In this document: positions 49,185 to 59,000 of the stretch, one piece after another | Layout of the letters: every line of letters starts with the position of its first letter | Position numbering within the stretch: position 1 is the stretch's first letter | Assembly: GCA_044223975.1 (NCBI GenBank) | Contig: JBGALI010000002.1 | Location: 186,001-250,000, forward strand | DNA: 64,000 bases | Reading direction: 5' to 3' | From: CAZCPB01 sp044223975 | Lineage (GTDB): Bacteria; Planctomycetota; Phycisphaerae; Phycisphaerales; UBA1924 | Notes under the pieces: model-generated | The model's database searches: none | What the model saw: the letters and a program-made list of their open reading frames with translations, nothing else | What the model was told of the DNA's origin: nothing | Made by a program: the position numbers and the translations under genes

Positions 49185-49325
49185 AAGTGTCCGCGAAGCG
49201 GCGCGGCAAAGCTCGTGCACGCGTGCCGCGGCGTGCGGTGCGTCCGCATGCCGTGCGATCGAGCGCCGGCCTCCCTCGGCACGGCTGGGGTGGCTTCGTC
49301 TTCAAGCTGTGCCACCCCGCCGCCC
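49185..49325. repeat. Family C composite palindromic region
   Basis: It contains GGGGTGGC (49287-49294) pairing with GCCACCCC (49311-49318) and a TGCGG...CCGCA block. Both share stretches with 50208-50301 near the transposase, including CCGTGCGATCG. Confidence 0.6.
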
Positions 49326-49338
49326 ACGAGAGCCGCGC

Positions 49339-49905
49339 TCACACCGTGCCGCCCTGTCGGCGACGACTCGACGCCAGGAGTGCGGAAAGGCCGAACACGC
49401 CGACCGCACCGGGCGCGGGGACCACGTTCACGGCGTAGTTGGCAATCAAGGTGCGCGGCAGACTGTCGGCCCCGAGATACGTCAGCCGGATATGAGACAG
49501 ACCGTTCACGGCGTTGGGATTGCTGGCATAGAGGCCGTCGGGCATACCGGTGAGCGAGTTCAGGTAGAACTGCGGTATGACGAGATTCAAGATCGGACCG
49601 GTGTACGTGCCTGCGCGAACCCAGTCGGTGAACGCCGGGGCCCACGCGGGGTCCGCGGCAGACAGGTTCGCGCTGTGGGATGCGTTGTAAGGCACGAAGA
49701 ACGCCGACACACCCGGGGGCGCCAAACTCTCGCCCGGCCCGAGGGTGATCGTCCCCGTGATCTGAATGATCCCGGCATAGAAGCGAGTGGTGTTGGTGAC
49801 CGGCGTCAGCGTGAACTCGGCGGCGCGAGACCAGGAAGTGCAGACGACAGCCGCGAAGATGGCGCCGGAAACGGTCAGGACACGGGCTTGCGACGAAGCG
49901 AGCAT
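49339..49905 (-). CDS. PEP-CTERM-type exported protein
   Basis: A 188-residue exported protein. A signal peptide of about 28 residues is followed by a beta-rich body (FTLTPVTNTTRFYAGIIQITGTITLGPGE). The C-terminus is VPAPGAVGVFGLSALLASSRRR, the sorting signal of PEP-CTERM proteins: a V-P-x-P motif, a membrane helix, then an Arg cluster. These are thought to be processed by exosortases and displayed in the envelope. No exosortase gene is in the window. AAGGGGAG precedes the start at 49905. Confidence 0.85.
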   Translation of the reverse strand: MLASSQARVLTVSGAIFAAVVCTSWSRAAEFTLTPVTNTTRFYAGIIQITGTITLGPGESLAPPGVSAFFVPYNASHSANLSAADPAWAPAFTDWVRAGTYTGPILNLVIPQFYLNSLTGMPDGLYASNPNAVNGLSHIRLTYLGADSLPRTLIANYAVNVVPAPGAVGVFGLSALLASSRRRQGGTV

Positions 49906-50207
49906 GACTCCCCTTTCGATGCGCCGGTCGGCCGAGGCGGTTCCGACGGAAGCAAGCCGGGCATGCAGCCTCGACCCGCACTCCGCGGTTGATTCTCCGC
50001 GCACGTCCACCATGCGGTCTGGAGGGCGAGTCTACCGACTTGACATCTCACGTTGAAGCCTGATTCTCGGGAAACAAGTACGGCTGGTGCCATCGAAGTC
50101 GCGTTCCTCCCGCTTTCAATGGTTCGAGCCTCAAGGCCCCAGAGCATCGACGTCCGGGGGGACCGGGCTTCGATAGCGCGGTCAGGGATCACGTCGAGGC
50201 CGCCGGC

Positions 50208-50490
50208 GTGCCACGGCTTGCGGTTCGTCCGCAGGCCGTGCGATCGGGCACTGGTCATACTTCGGCAAGGCTGGGGTGGCTTCGTTCAAGGCGTGCCACC
50301 CGCCGGTCGAATGGGGTGGAGGGTTCGGGGGGCATGGGGCGAGTTTACTTAGGAGGAGGCACACCAAGATCGCAGAGCCGATCTTGGTGGCACGTCGGAA
50401 TGGGATCTTGGTGCCACCTGCCCACGCTACCCGATGGGGTCGGCACCTTTCCGGGGGTGGCGTGGTCAAGGCTTTGCTTGACCACGCGAG
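50208..50490. repeat. Family C palindromes upstream of the third RAYT
   Basis: At least three hairpins: GGGTGGC/GCCACCC (50274-50301), GGTGGCAC/GTGCCACC (50386-50418), and a perfect 11-bp GCGTGGTCAAG/CTTGACCACGC with 6-base loop (50460-50487). The last ends 21 bases before the transposase start. Confidence 0.75.
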
Positions 50491-50508
50491 TCTCCCGATA
50501 CTGCCCGC

Positions 50509-51084
50509 ATGCCGGACAAGGTCTATCCCCCCGCGCGCCATCGCGAGCGCCGCAACACGCCGGGGGATGGCCGTTACCTGACCTGCTCGTGCTTTCACAA
50601 CAGGCCCTTCCTGAAAAGCGATCGCGCGTGCGGGTGGTTCGTGGAGGCGTTGCGGAGAGCGCGCGATCAGCACGCGTTTGAGCTGTGGGCGTGGTGCATC
50701 ATGCCCACGCACTTTCACATGCTGATCCTGCCGCGGCGGGATGAACCGCTCGTGGGCGGCATTCTCAAGTCGATCAAGCAGAGCGTGGCGCAGCGCGCCG
50801 TGGCGTGGGTGCGCCTTCACGCGCCCGAGTTTCTTCCCCAGATAATCGACGCGCAGCCCGGCGGCAGGCAAACTGCCCGCCTTTGGCAACGCAACGGCGG
50901 CTACGACCGGAACATGTTCACGGGGAAGCACACCTGGGACGTGATCCACTACATCCACGACAACCCGGTGAAGGACGGCCTCGTGAAGCGCGCGGAGGAC
51001 TGGCCCTGGTCCAGCGCGAGAGAGTACGAGAAGCGCGGGGCGGGGCCTGTGAGCATTGATTGGAAAAGCATCCCGAGGCCGTGA
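50509..51084 (+). CDS. REP-associated tyrosine transposase (RAYT)
   Basis: A 191-residue RAYT. The HUH motif lies in PTHFHMLILP (about residue 68). The catalytic tyrosine is in the hallmark YIHDNPVKDGLVKRAEDW, followed by PWSSAREYEKRG. RAYTs cut and rejoin single-stranded REP hairpins and are usually single-copy domesticated genes rather than insertion sequences. The gene is complete and embedded in family C palindromes on both sides (50208-50490, 51107-51400). It is a different subtype from the other two Y1 genes in this window. Confidence 0.93.
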   Translation: MPDKVYPPARHRERRNTPGDGRYLTCSCFHNRPFLKSDRACGWFVEALRRARDQHAFELWAWCIMPTHFHMLILPRRDEPLVGGILKSIKQSVAQRAVAWVRLHAPEFLPQIIDAQPGGRQTARLWQRNGGYDRNMFTGKHTWDVIHYIHDNPVKDGLVKRAEDWPWSSAREYEKRGAGPVSIDWKSIPRP

Positions 51085-51106
51085 GAGCCATGAGGGGTTG
51101 GGGGTG

Positions 51107-51400
51107 GCGTGCTCAAGACTCGGATTGACCACGCGGAGTGCAACGGAGACGGACAAAGGCAGAGATGGAGTAGAACGTGTAGCGTGGTCAGCAGGGAAGG
51201 CTGACCACGCCACCCAATTGGGGGTCAGTGAGGGGACGGGGGCTGGGGATTGGCCACGGCACCCGGCGTGCCACCCCGCCAGGGCCGAGCTTGGTGGCAC
51301 GATGAGTGATGATCTCGGTGCCACCTGCCATCGAAGTCCAGAGGAACTGGACTTCGACGGCACGGATCAGGGGACTTCGATGCCACCTGCCCGCGAGGAA
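51107..51400. repeat. Family C palindromes downstream of the third RAYT
   Basis: The region has a GCGTGCTCAAG / TTGACCACGC hairpin (51107-51134), GCGTGGTCAG/CTGACCACGC (51182-51210) and GGTGGCAC/GTGCCACC (51293-51325). CATCGAAGTCC at 51329-51339 can pair with either 51349-51357 or 51372-51382. The alternation of TTGACCACGC and GTGCCACC stems mirrors the upstream side. Confidence 0.75.
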
Positions 51401-51410
51401 CCTCACCCAT

Positions 51411-52394
51411 CTAGGATCGCAGGCTGGCAAGCCGTGACGGAGTAAGCCGTGACGGCTTTCGCCCGTCGGCGACCTGAGCAAACGCCCCCTCTAGCAGTCC
51501 ATTGAGTTGGCTAGGGCGCAATTCGACTCTCACGGCGGTTCCAACAAAGCTTGTCGCGTACTCGACCATGCCGGCACCATCGAAGTACACTCCATCGGAA
51601 TTGCTAAGGACGAACAGATTTCCGGCGTGAGCGGATACCTCGCGGATCACAAACAGGCCGTCTCCCGAGTTCTCGTGGGAAGGATCGCTTCCGGCGTCTC
51701 GGAACCGAGATACTCCGCGTTGAGTAGCCTTCTTCACCGCTTCGGCCTCACTCCGAGCTGCGACGTCCGGGTTTTCGCGAAGCGAGTTCAAGATGCCCCG
51801 CCCCTCGTCGAGGATGCCGAATTCCACGCGATCGTCCCGGGGCCAGTATTGGGCGCAGTACCACATCGAAGTCGCGCCGCTATGGTCGGCGACATTGCGA
51901 AACAGCTCGCGAATGGCATATCGAAGCGTGTTTTCGAGCGTTTGATCTGCGTTTTGAACCAGAACATCTGCAACGTCGATGGCGTGCGTATCCGCCGCTT
52001 GAGAGACGGGCCATCCGTATCGGGCTCGCCCGACAAGGAGTTCATCCAATCGAAGTTCTCTTATGGGGATGTATCGCTGGCCGCCGCTCGCCTCCCCCGG
52101 CGCTTTCCCATGCTGCAGTCCGAAGCTTTTCCAAAACCCCATGTGCGCGATGTAGTCAGATCCGCCGCCCGAAGGCAGTACGCACCTCGTCTCAGATCCC
52201 AGCAGTCGCACTCGGTCTCTGAACCGGCGCAAGGCGCTTGCGGCTAGAAGCATGCCGAAGGGCGTGGCAAACGACAGTTCAGTCGCATCAACGATGTAGT
52301 CATCCGCCTGCGGCAGCTCATTGAGGTCGGCAGCAAAGCAAAGGGTCTTCTCAGGCGTCAAGCGAGACGGAAGTGCCACACACGACGACTTCAT
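51411..52394 (-). CDS. STAS-like/HATPase (anti-sigma-type) fusion protein
   Basis: A 327-residue protein. Residues 1-95 resemble a STAS/MlaB-like fold (LTPEKTLCFAADLNELPQADDYIVDATELSFATPFGMLL). Residues 150-300 are a GHKL ATPase: LRYAIRELFRNVADHSGAT (N box), FGILDEGRGILNSL (G1) and GDGLFVIREV (G2). This combines anti-sigma-antagonist and anti-sigma-kinase parts in one chain. The base composition is visibly lower in GC than its neighbours, and it sits between REP repeats and groEL, so horizontal origin is likely. The ATG at 52394 lies 5 bases from a 12-bp hairpin. No partner gene is present. Confidence 0.8.
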   Translation of the reverse strand: MKSSCVALPSRLTPEKTLCFAADLNELPQADDYIVDATELSFATPFGMLLAASALRRFRDRVRLLGSETRCVLPSGGGSDYIAHMGFWKSFGLQHGKAPGEASGGQRYIPIRELRLDELLVGRARYGWPVSQAADTHAIDVADVLVQNADQTLENTLRYAIRELFRNVADHSGATSMWYCAQYWPRDDRVEFGILDEGRGILNSLRENPDVAARSEAEAVKKATQRGVSRFRDAGSDPSHENSGDGLFVIREVSAHAGNLFVLSNSDGVYFDGAGMVEYATSFVGTAVRVELRPSQLNGLLEGAFAQVADGRKPSRLTPSRLASLRS

Positions 52395-52398
52395 CAAG

Positions 52399-52428
52399 CA
52401 CTCCGACCGCCTGTCAGCGGTCGGAGTG
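52399..52428 (-). terminator. Perfect hairpin between groEL and the STAS-HATPase gene
   Basis: CACTCCGACCGC (52399-52410) pairs perfectly with GCGGTCGGAGTG (52417-52428), loop of 6. It lies 27 bases after the groEL stop and immediately in front of the next start codon, without a T-run. It could end the groESL transcript or hide the downstream ribosome binding site. Confidence 0.65.
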
Positions 52429-52454
52429 GGGTAGAGCAGTGGCGAAGGGAAGCT

Positions 52455-54119
<1,665 letters not shown>

Positions 54120-54135
54120 GGGAATCTCCAAGAAA

Positions 54136-54240
54136 GTGCTGGGTACTGGGTGCTGAGTGCTGGGTGAGAAAGAGTCCTGGGTCCTGGAGTCCTGGGTCCT
54201 GGGTCCGACGGAGGACCCGAGGACAGAGGACCGAGGACTG
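54136..54240. repeat. Heptamer tandem repeats with inverted partner
   Basis: Runs of a 7-base unit: TGCTGGG variants at 54136-54168 and TCCTGGG variants at 54174-54206. A complementary GAGGACC-type run follows at 54211-54238, so the second half can fold into a long hairpin. It fills the gap upstream of groEL. Confidence 0.75.
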
Positions 54241-54471
54241 CTATTTCAATCCGATGCGGATCCACGCGACCCGCTCGGCGTCGATGATGAACACGCTCTT
54301 GCCGTCGGTGACCTTCACGAGATGGTCGGCCTCGTCGGGAATGAGCATGGCCCGCTTGACCTCGAGGTTCGAGACGCCCGGGATGGGCGAGTCGATCCCG
54401 GCGAACGTGACCGTGAGGTCGCGCTCGCCGTTGAGTTCGCGGAGGGCTTGTCGGAGCTGGTCGGTGGTCAT
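54241..54471 (-). CDS. Small hypothetical protein inside the groESL operon
   Basis: A 76-residue protein: MTTDQLRQALRELNGERD, then TVTFAGIDSPIPGVSN, and a C-terminal half LVKVTDGKSVFIIDAERVAWIRIGLK that looks like a small beta domain. I do not recognise a family. It lies between groES and groEL in the same direction, bordered by octamer palindrome D3 on one side and heptamer repeats on the other. No ribosome binding site is visible before the ATG at 54471, where the repeat begins. Confidence 0.65.
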   Translation of the reverse strand: MTTDQLRQALRELNGERDLTVTFAGIDSPIPGVSNLEVKRAMLIPDEADHLVKVTDGKSVFIIDAERVAWIRIGLK

Positions 54472-54483
54472 GGGGGGTGAGCA

Positions 54484-54579
54484 GTGACGGAGTGACAGAG
54501 CGACAAAGTGACGAAGTGAGAGGAAGGGGGCAGTGATCGACTTCGTCACTGCGTCACTTCGTCACTCCGTCACTTCCTC
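54484..54579. repeat. Octamer-repeat palindrome, family D, copy 3
   Basis: The left arm 54484-54520 and right arm 54538-54579 are inverted octamer runs (GTGACGGA / TCCGTCAC types) around a short centre. The right arm overlaps the last codon and stop of groES. Confidence 0.8.
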
Positions 54580-54892
54580 AGTCGATCACCGCGAGGATGT
54601 CGTCCTCGGACATGATGATGAGTTCCTGGCCGTCGAGCTTGACCTCGGTGCCGGCGTAGGACGAGAAGATGACCTTGTCGCCCTTCTTGACGGTGAGGGG
54701 GATGCGCTCGCCGGTGTCGGTGTTCAGCGCGCCCGTGCCCACGGCCTGGATGGTGCCGGTCTTGGGCTTGTCCTTGCTGGTCTCGGGGAGGAAGATGCCG
54801 GTGTCGGTCTTGGTCTGGGCCTCGTCGCGCTTCACGAGGATCTTGTCGTGGAGGGGACGGATCGCGCCGGCGTTTTTCTCGTGCTTGGCCAT
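54578..54892 (-). CDS. groES: Co-chaperonin GroES (Hsp10)
   Basis: A 104-residue co-chaperonin of usual length. Conserved features: IRPLHDKILVKRDEAQ, a mobile loop TKTDTGIFLPETSKDKPKTGTI, then GDKVIFSSYAGTEVKLDGQEL and the end SEDDILAVID. It caps the GroEL ring. GAGGAG precedes the ATG at 54892. It heads a minus-strand operon with a 76-residue ORF and groEL. Its stop lies within octamer repeat D3. Confidence 0.97.
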   Translation of the reverse strand: MAKHEKNAGAIRPLHDKILVKRDEAQTKTDTGIFLPETSKDKPKTGTIQAVGTGALNTDTGERIPLTVKKGDKVIFSSYAGTEVKLDGQELIIMSEDDILAVID

Positions 54893-54971
54893 GATTCAGA
54901 AACTCCTCTAGGTGGTCCTCAGAACGAAAACTGGACCGCGGGTTCTCGCCCAGGGTCCGGACAGTGAACGG

Positions 54972-55508
54972 TCAGGTGGTGCCCGGCCAGCGGCTTTTGT
55001 AGAAGCGGTCCATGCAGCGGCGCAGAACTTCGAGCATCACTTCAAGGTCGGGCAGGCCGTGGGGACGGTCGACGACGGCAAAGGCCCCGGCGCGGAGTGC
55101 CGCGGCGATCTCGCGGCTGTCGTCGCGGTGCGTTCTGCCGCGCTTCACCACCACCGTCGGCGGCGGCTCGGCGAGCCGGCTGAGCAGGTCGAGCAGGCGC
55201 GACCCGCCCTCTTCCATCTCGGGGGCTTCGAGCGCGGGGGTCTTGGAGCAGGGCTCATCGAGCGGCAGGCCCAGGTCGACCACCGCGATATGGATCGGGT
55301 TGTTGCGGAGCACCTCGGAGGCCTCGCGCCCGGTCCCGGCCCGGAGGGCGACGACGCCCATGGGTTCAAGGAGGCGGGGGAGGCGGTCGACCCAGGAATC
55401 GTGGTCCCAGCCGGCGTAAGAAAGGAGCAGGTTCAGCCTGCCGCCGCAGGGCGTGGCGCGACCCCTGGGGGCGGGTCCGTCGTGGTTGGATTGGCTGGTG
55501 CGCGGCAT
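54972..55508 (-). CDS. Degenerate response-regulator receiver-like protein
   Basis: A 178-residue protein. The segment LNLLLSYAGWDHDSWVDRLPRLLEPMGVVALRAGTGREASEVLRNNPIHIAVVDLGLPLDE has the alternating fold and IAVVDLGLP strand-loop of a receiver domain, with Asp in the phospho-acceptor position. The usual N-terminal acidic pair is absent (YAGWDHD). A Cys/Glu-rich insert separates it from VVVKRGRTHRDDSREIAAALRAGAFAVVDRP, the usual beta-4/beta-5 part. It is probably a pseudo-receiver. It lies 79 bases upstream of groES; a link to heat-shock control is speculative. Confidence 0.7.
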   Translation of the reverse strand: MPRTSQSNHDGPAPRGRATPCGGRLNLLLSYAGWDHDSWVDRLPRLLEPMGVVALRAGTGREASEVLRNNPIHIAVVDLGLPLDEPCSKTPALEAPEMEEGGSRLLDLLSRLAEPPPTVVVKRGRTHRDDSREIAAALRAGAFAVVDRPHGLPDLEVMLEVLRRCMDRFYKSRWPGTT

Positions 55509-55665
55509 GACCACCAGACCTTTCTGGCAAGGGGTGTGCCGGACCGCGAAGGGGGGTTGCGGGCCCGAACCGGATGAATCACCCAAAATTCAGGCATGTT
55601 TGCTGCCAGCGGGCGTGGGAACGGACGGCGCTGGATGCCAAATCGGCAGGGGGGTGGGGGAAGCG

Positions 55666-55790
55666 ACGAAGCGACGGAGCGACGGAGGCACGAAGGGGAA
55701 GGCGTTCAAACAAGGGGCAGGGAAATCGGAGGGGGTGGGGTTGGCACTGGTTTTCCGCCCCCTCACTTCGTGCCTTCGTGCCTCTCTCCC
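55666..55790. repeat. Octamer-related palindrome, family D variant
   Basis: GCGACGGA-type units (55666-55695) and the complementary CACTTCGTGCCTTCGTGCC run (55763-55785) flank a G-rich centre. It lies about 40 bases upstream of rmuC. Confidence 0.6.
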
Positions 55791-55826
55791 TTTTGGCATT
55801 TGGAAGGTATCCGCTACACTCGGCTC

Positions 55827-57290
55827 ATGCCGACTTCTGACATTGTGCTGGCGGTGCTCGGGGTGCTGGCGCTGGGAGCGGGCGCGGGGTGTGTGTGGCT
55901 GGCGATCAGCCGCGGCAGGGCGCTGGCGGTCGCGAGCGGGGCGCAGGCGGACGCGACTCGCCTGAGCGAGGAGTTGGTGCGTACGCGCGAGGCGGGCGAA
56001 GCGCAGAAGCGCGAGGCAGCGGAGGGCGCGTCGAAGCTGCAGGGGCGGATCGAGGCGCTCGTCGGCGAGATCACCGACCTGCAGGTGCAGTGCGCGACGC
56101 TGCGCGAGCAGCACCAGACGATCGAGGAACGCAGCCGCGCGGAGCGCGAGGGGCTCGAGCTGCGGCGGGCCGACCTTGAGAAGAAGCACGAGGAACTCGC
56201 GAAGCGGTCCGCGGAGACGTTCCGCTCGCTGGCGGGCGAAGCGCTGTCAGCGACCAGCCGCGACTTCCTGAAGCTGGCGGAGGAGAAGTTCAAGCAGCAG
56301 CACCAGGCGGGGCAGCACGATCTTGATCTGCGCCGCCGCGCGGTCGAGGAGTTGGTCAAGCCGCTGGGCGAGACGCTGCGGAAGACCGACGAGCGGCTGG
56401 GAGCAATCGAGAAGCAGCGCGAGTCGAGCTTCGCGACGCTGACGGAGCAGATCCGCGGCGTGAGCGAGGCGAGCGGGCTCCTGCGGATGGAGACGGGCAA
56501 GCTGGTCACGGCGCTGCGCAAGCCGCAAGTCCGCGGCAGGTACGGGGAAATCCAGCTCCAACGCGTCGCGGAGGTCGCGGGCATGCGGCAGTACTGCGAC
56601 TTCTCGACGCAGGGGAGCGTGCGCGACACGGACGGCAAGCTGCTGCGGCCGGACATGGTGGTGCGCCTGCCCAACGACCGCGTGGTGGTGATCGACGCCA
56701 AGACCAACATCGAGGCGTACCTGGATGCGCTCGAGGCCCCCACTCCTGCGGAGGCCGAGGTGGCGCTGGATCGGTTTGCCGCGCACGTTGCGGACCAGAT
56801 CGGCAAGCTCGCGGCCAAGACGTACTGGGACCAGTTCGACAAGACGCCGGAGTTCGTGGTGATGTTCGTGCCGGGTGATCAGTTCATCGACGCGGCCCTG
56901 TCGCGGCGGCCGGAGCTGTTCGAGGAAGCGGCGGCCAAGCGCGTGATCCTGGCGAGCCCTTCGACATTGATCGGACTGTTGCGCGCAGTTGAGCTTGGGT
57001 GGAAGGAGCAGAGGCTGGCGGAAGAGGCCCGGGAGTTGCGAAGGCTCGGCGAGGAACTGCACGAGCGGGCATCGAAGGTGTGGGAGACGGCAGCTCAGGT
57101 GGGCGAGAGCCTGGAGCGGACGGTCAAGAAGTACAACGAGTTCGTGGGGTCGGTGGAGGGACGGTTGACGCCGACGTTGCGGAAGTTTGAGGAGGTCGGG
57201 GTGAAGTCGGCGAAGGTTCTGCCGAGCCCGATGGAGGTGACGGTGCTGCCGCGGGTGTTGGATGTGGTGAACACCGACAAGCCCGGCTGA
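55827..57290 (+). CDS. rmuC: DNA recombination protein RmuC
   Basis: A 487-residue RmuC. An N-terminal membrane anchor (about residues 6-26) is followed by a long coiled coil (30-200) and a nuclease-like core. The core has RGRYGEIQLQRVAEVAGM, VVRLPNDRVVVIDAKTNIEAY (a PD-(D/E)xK-like strand) and PEFVVMFVPGDQFIDAAL. RmuC limits rearrangements at inverted repeats in E. coli, which is notable in a window so rich in palindromes. The start at 55827 gives the membrane anchor directly; an upstream in-frame ATG would run through repeat DNA. Confidence 0.94.
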   Translation: MPTSDIVLAVLGVLALGAGAGCVWLAISRGRALAVASGAQADATRLSEELVRTREAGEAQKREAAEGASKLQGRIEALVGEITDLQVQCATLREQHQTIEERSRAEREGLELRRADLEKKHEELAKRSAETFRSLAGEALSATSRDFLKLAEEKFKQQHQAGQHDLDLRRRAVEELVKPLGETLRKTDERLGAIEKQRESSFATLTEQIRGVSEASGLLRMETGKLVTALRKPQVRGRYGEIQLQRVAEVAGMRQYCDFSTQGSVRDTDGKLLRPDMVVRLPNDRVVVIDAKTNIEAYLDALEAPTPAEAEVALDRFAAHVADQIGKLAAKTYWDQFDKTPEFVVMFVPGDQFIDAALSRRPELFEEAAAKRVILASPSTLIGLLRAVELGWKEQRLAEEARELRRLGEELHERASKVWETAAQVGESLERTVKKYNEFVGSVEGRLTPTLRKFEEVGVKSAKVLPSPMEVTVLPRVLDVVNTDKPG

Positions 57291-57350
57291 ACGCGGGTGC
57301 CGCGGCAGCGCGCTCGACACCTATGGAGTCTCACCCGAGGGAGATTTGCC

Positions 57351-57797
57351 GTGCGCCCCGCCACTCTCCTTGCCGCGTTCGGTCTTGTCTTCACGAGCCT
57401 GACCGGCTGCGCCTGCGATCCCGCGATCATTGACAACCGGTCCGACACCGTGATAGAGGTCACAGTGTGGGCGCCGACGGGCGGGTTCATCTTCCCCACG
57501 GTCGAGAAGTACCGCGCCATGGTGGGCGCTGGTGAGCGATGGCGCGCCTCGTGCACCGACCGCGTCGACTACTCGCCCGTGACACCGACCCCGATGGGCG
57601 TGCGTGTTGAGACCATTGTCGCCGGTGGCGTGGGACGAATCTGGCTGATCGAAGTTGAGCAGCCAAGCCCGTGGCGACTTCGAGTGCTGGGCAAATCGGA
57701 CGAGCTGCGGTTCGAGAGCGTGCGGGAAGACGGGGTCGTACGATCGTCGCAGTTCCTCAAGGTGAAGGAAGAGGCGTTGCTGTCGGGAGCCGAGTGA
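57351..57797 (+). CDS. Small lipoprotein
   Basis: A 148-residue lipoprotein with GTG start after GAGGGAGA and a signal peptide ending in the lipobox LTGC. The mature part (CACDPAIIDNRSDTVIEVTVWAPTGG ... VGRIWLIEVEQPSPWRLRVLGK) looks like a small beta sandwich. No family is recognised. It lies 60 bases after rmuC. Confidence 0.72.
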   Translation: MRPATLLAAFGLVFTSLTGCACDPAIIDNRSDTVIEVTVWAPTGGFIFPTVEKYRAMVGAGERWRASCTDRVDYSPVTPTPMGVRVETIVAGGVGRIWLIEVEQPSPWRLRVLGKSDELRFESVREDGVVRSSQFLKVKEEALLSGAE

Positions 57798-57911
57798 GCG
57801 GCGCGACTCTGGTCGGTCGTGCAATGGCGTGGCATTCGGCGCGTGCAATGGCCGGCAAGACAACCCGCCGGCTTCCGCAGGGGCTCCACGCGGAATTGCG
57901 GAGAACGATCC

Positions 57912-58697
57912 ATGCTCGGCGCGATCGTCGGTGACATCGTGGGATCGGTGTACGAGTGGCAGAACCACCGCTCCAAGGATTTTCCCCTCTTTCACCCCGA
58001 CTGCACCTACACCGACGATTCGGTCCTGACCGTCGCCACCGCCGGCGCGATCCTCGATGAGGTGGACTTCGGCCAGTCGTACCGCGCGCACTGTCTCACC
58101 TACCCCGACCGCGGCTACGGCGCCGGCTTCCTGCGCTGGGCCGTCACGCCGGGGGCCGGGGCGTACAACAGCTTCGGCAACGGCTCGGCGATGCGCGTGT
58201 CGCCCGTCGCGTGGGCGGCGGCGACGCTCGATGATGCGTTGGCGCTGGCACGCCGGTCCGCGATCGTGACGCACAGCCACCCCGAGGGCGTGAAGGGGGC
58301 ACAGGCCACCGCCGCGGCAATCTTTCTGGCCCGCTCCGGCTCGACCAAGGACGACATCCGCCGTCAGGTCGTCGATCGCTTCGGCTACGACCTCTCGTTC
58401 AGCATCGACCAGATCCGCCCCACGTACCGCTTCAACGAAACCTGCCAGGAAACCGTGCCGCAGGCGATCGTGGCGTTCCTGGAATCCACGGACTTTGAGG
58501 ACGCGCTCCGCACGGCGGTGTCGGTGGGCGGCGACACGGACACGCTGACGTGCATCACGGGATCGATCGCCGAGGCACACTACGGCGGCGTGCCCGCCGA
58601 GATCGCCGCGCAGGCGCTCGCGGAGCTCGACATCGACCTGCGCGCCACGGTGCGGAGGTTCATGAGCACGCACATGACGGGCAAGCCAGCGATGTGA
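57912..58697 (+). CDS. ADP-ribosylglycohydrolase family protein
   Basis: A 261-residue DraG/ARH-like hydrolase that removes ADP-ribose from proteins or related substrates. The N-terminal metal site is seen in GAIVGDIVGSVYEW and TYTDDSVLTV, and the C-terminal one in VSVGGDTDTLTCITGSIAEAHYGG. The acids that bind the two divalent ions are present. The ATG at 57912 has CGGAGA upstream and starts exactly at the fold. No ADP-ribosyltransferase is adjacent. Confidence 0.93.
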   Translation: MLGAIVGDIVGSVYEWQNHRSKDFPLFHPDCTYTDDSVLTVATAGAILDEVDFGQSYRAHCLTYPDRGYGAGFLRWAVTPGAGAYNSFGNGSAMRVSPVAWAAATLDDALALARRSAIVTHSHPEGVKGAQATAAAIFLARSGSTKDDIRRQVVDRFGYDLSFSIDQIRPTYRFNETCQETVPQAIVAFLESTDFEDALRTAVSVGGDTDTLTCITGSIAEAHYGGVPAEIAAQALAELDIDLRATVRRFMSTHMTGKPAM

Positions 58698-58734
58698 TAC
58701 GGGTTCTACCCAGTTCCTGCGCACACTGCAAGAG

Positions 58735-58840
58735 TCTCTCGCGGAGGCGCTGAGCCCGCTGATGGGGGAGACAGGCATGGATTCACCGCTAATCCTGGTC
58801 CTCGTTCCGCCTCGGCGCTCTCTGCGCCTCCGCGCGAAAC
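58735..58840. repeat. Palindromic element, family E
   Basis: The left arm TCTCTCGCGGAGGCGC (58735-58750) is complementary, with one mismatch, to the right arm near 58824-58839. The ~75-base interior includes CGCTAATCCTGGTCC. It lies in a 300-base gap without a supported gene. Similar TCTGCGCCTCCGCG strings are, from general knowledge, scattered in many bacterial genomes. Confidence 0.6.
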
Positions 58841-58982
58841 CTTCTTGCCCGTGGGGCGAAGGAGGTAAGGACGTCGTGGAATGCGCACGAGTTTCGCGCA
58901 GCGCGCGGCGTCGCACGCTCATCGCGTTCTGGGACCTTGGCGCGTCCGGCGGCCCGATCGCTCCGGCGCCCGGCCGCGCGTC

Positions 58983-58988
58983 TATAAT
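58983..58988 (+). promoter_or_regulatory. Consensus -10 TATAAT upstream of a small gene
   Basis: A perfect TATAAT at 58983-58988. A matching -35 is not clear. It would start transcription about 58995, just before the preferred start of the following gene. Confidence 0.4.
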
Positions 58989-59000
58989 GATGCACCGCAA

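Noticed and set aside
44520..51400. CRISPR array
   Set aside because: The repeats are irregularly spaced hairpins of differing sequence, without constant-length spacers or cas genes.
54120..54240. CIRCE-type operator for groESL
   Set aside because: No TTAGCACTC-N9-GAGTGCTAA pattern was found; the GTGCT strings here belong to heptamer tandem repeats.
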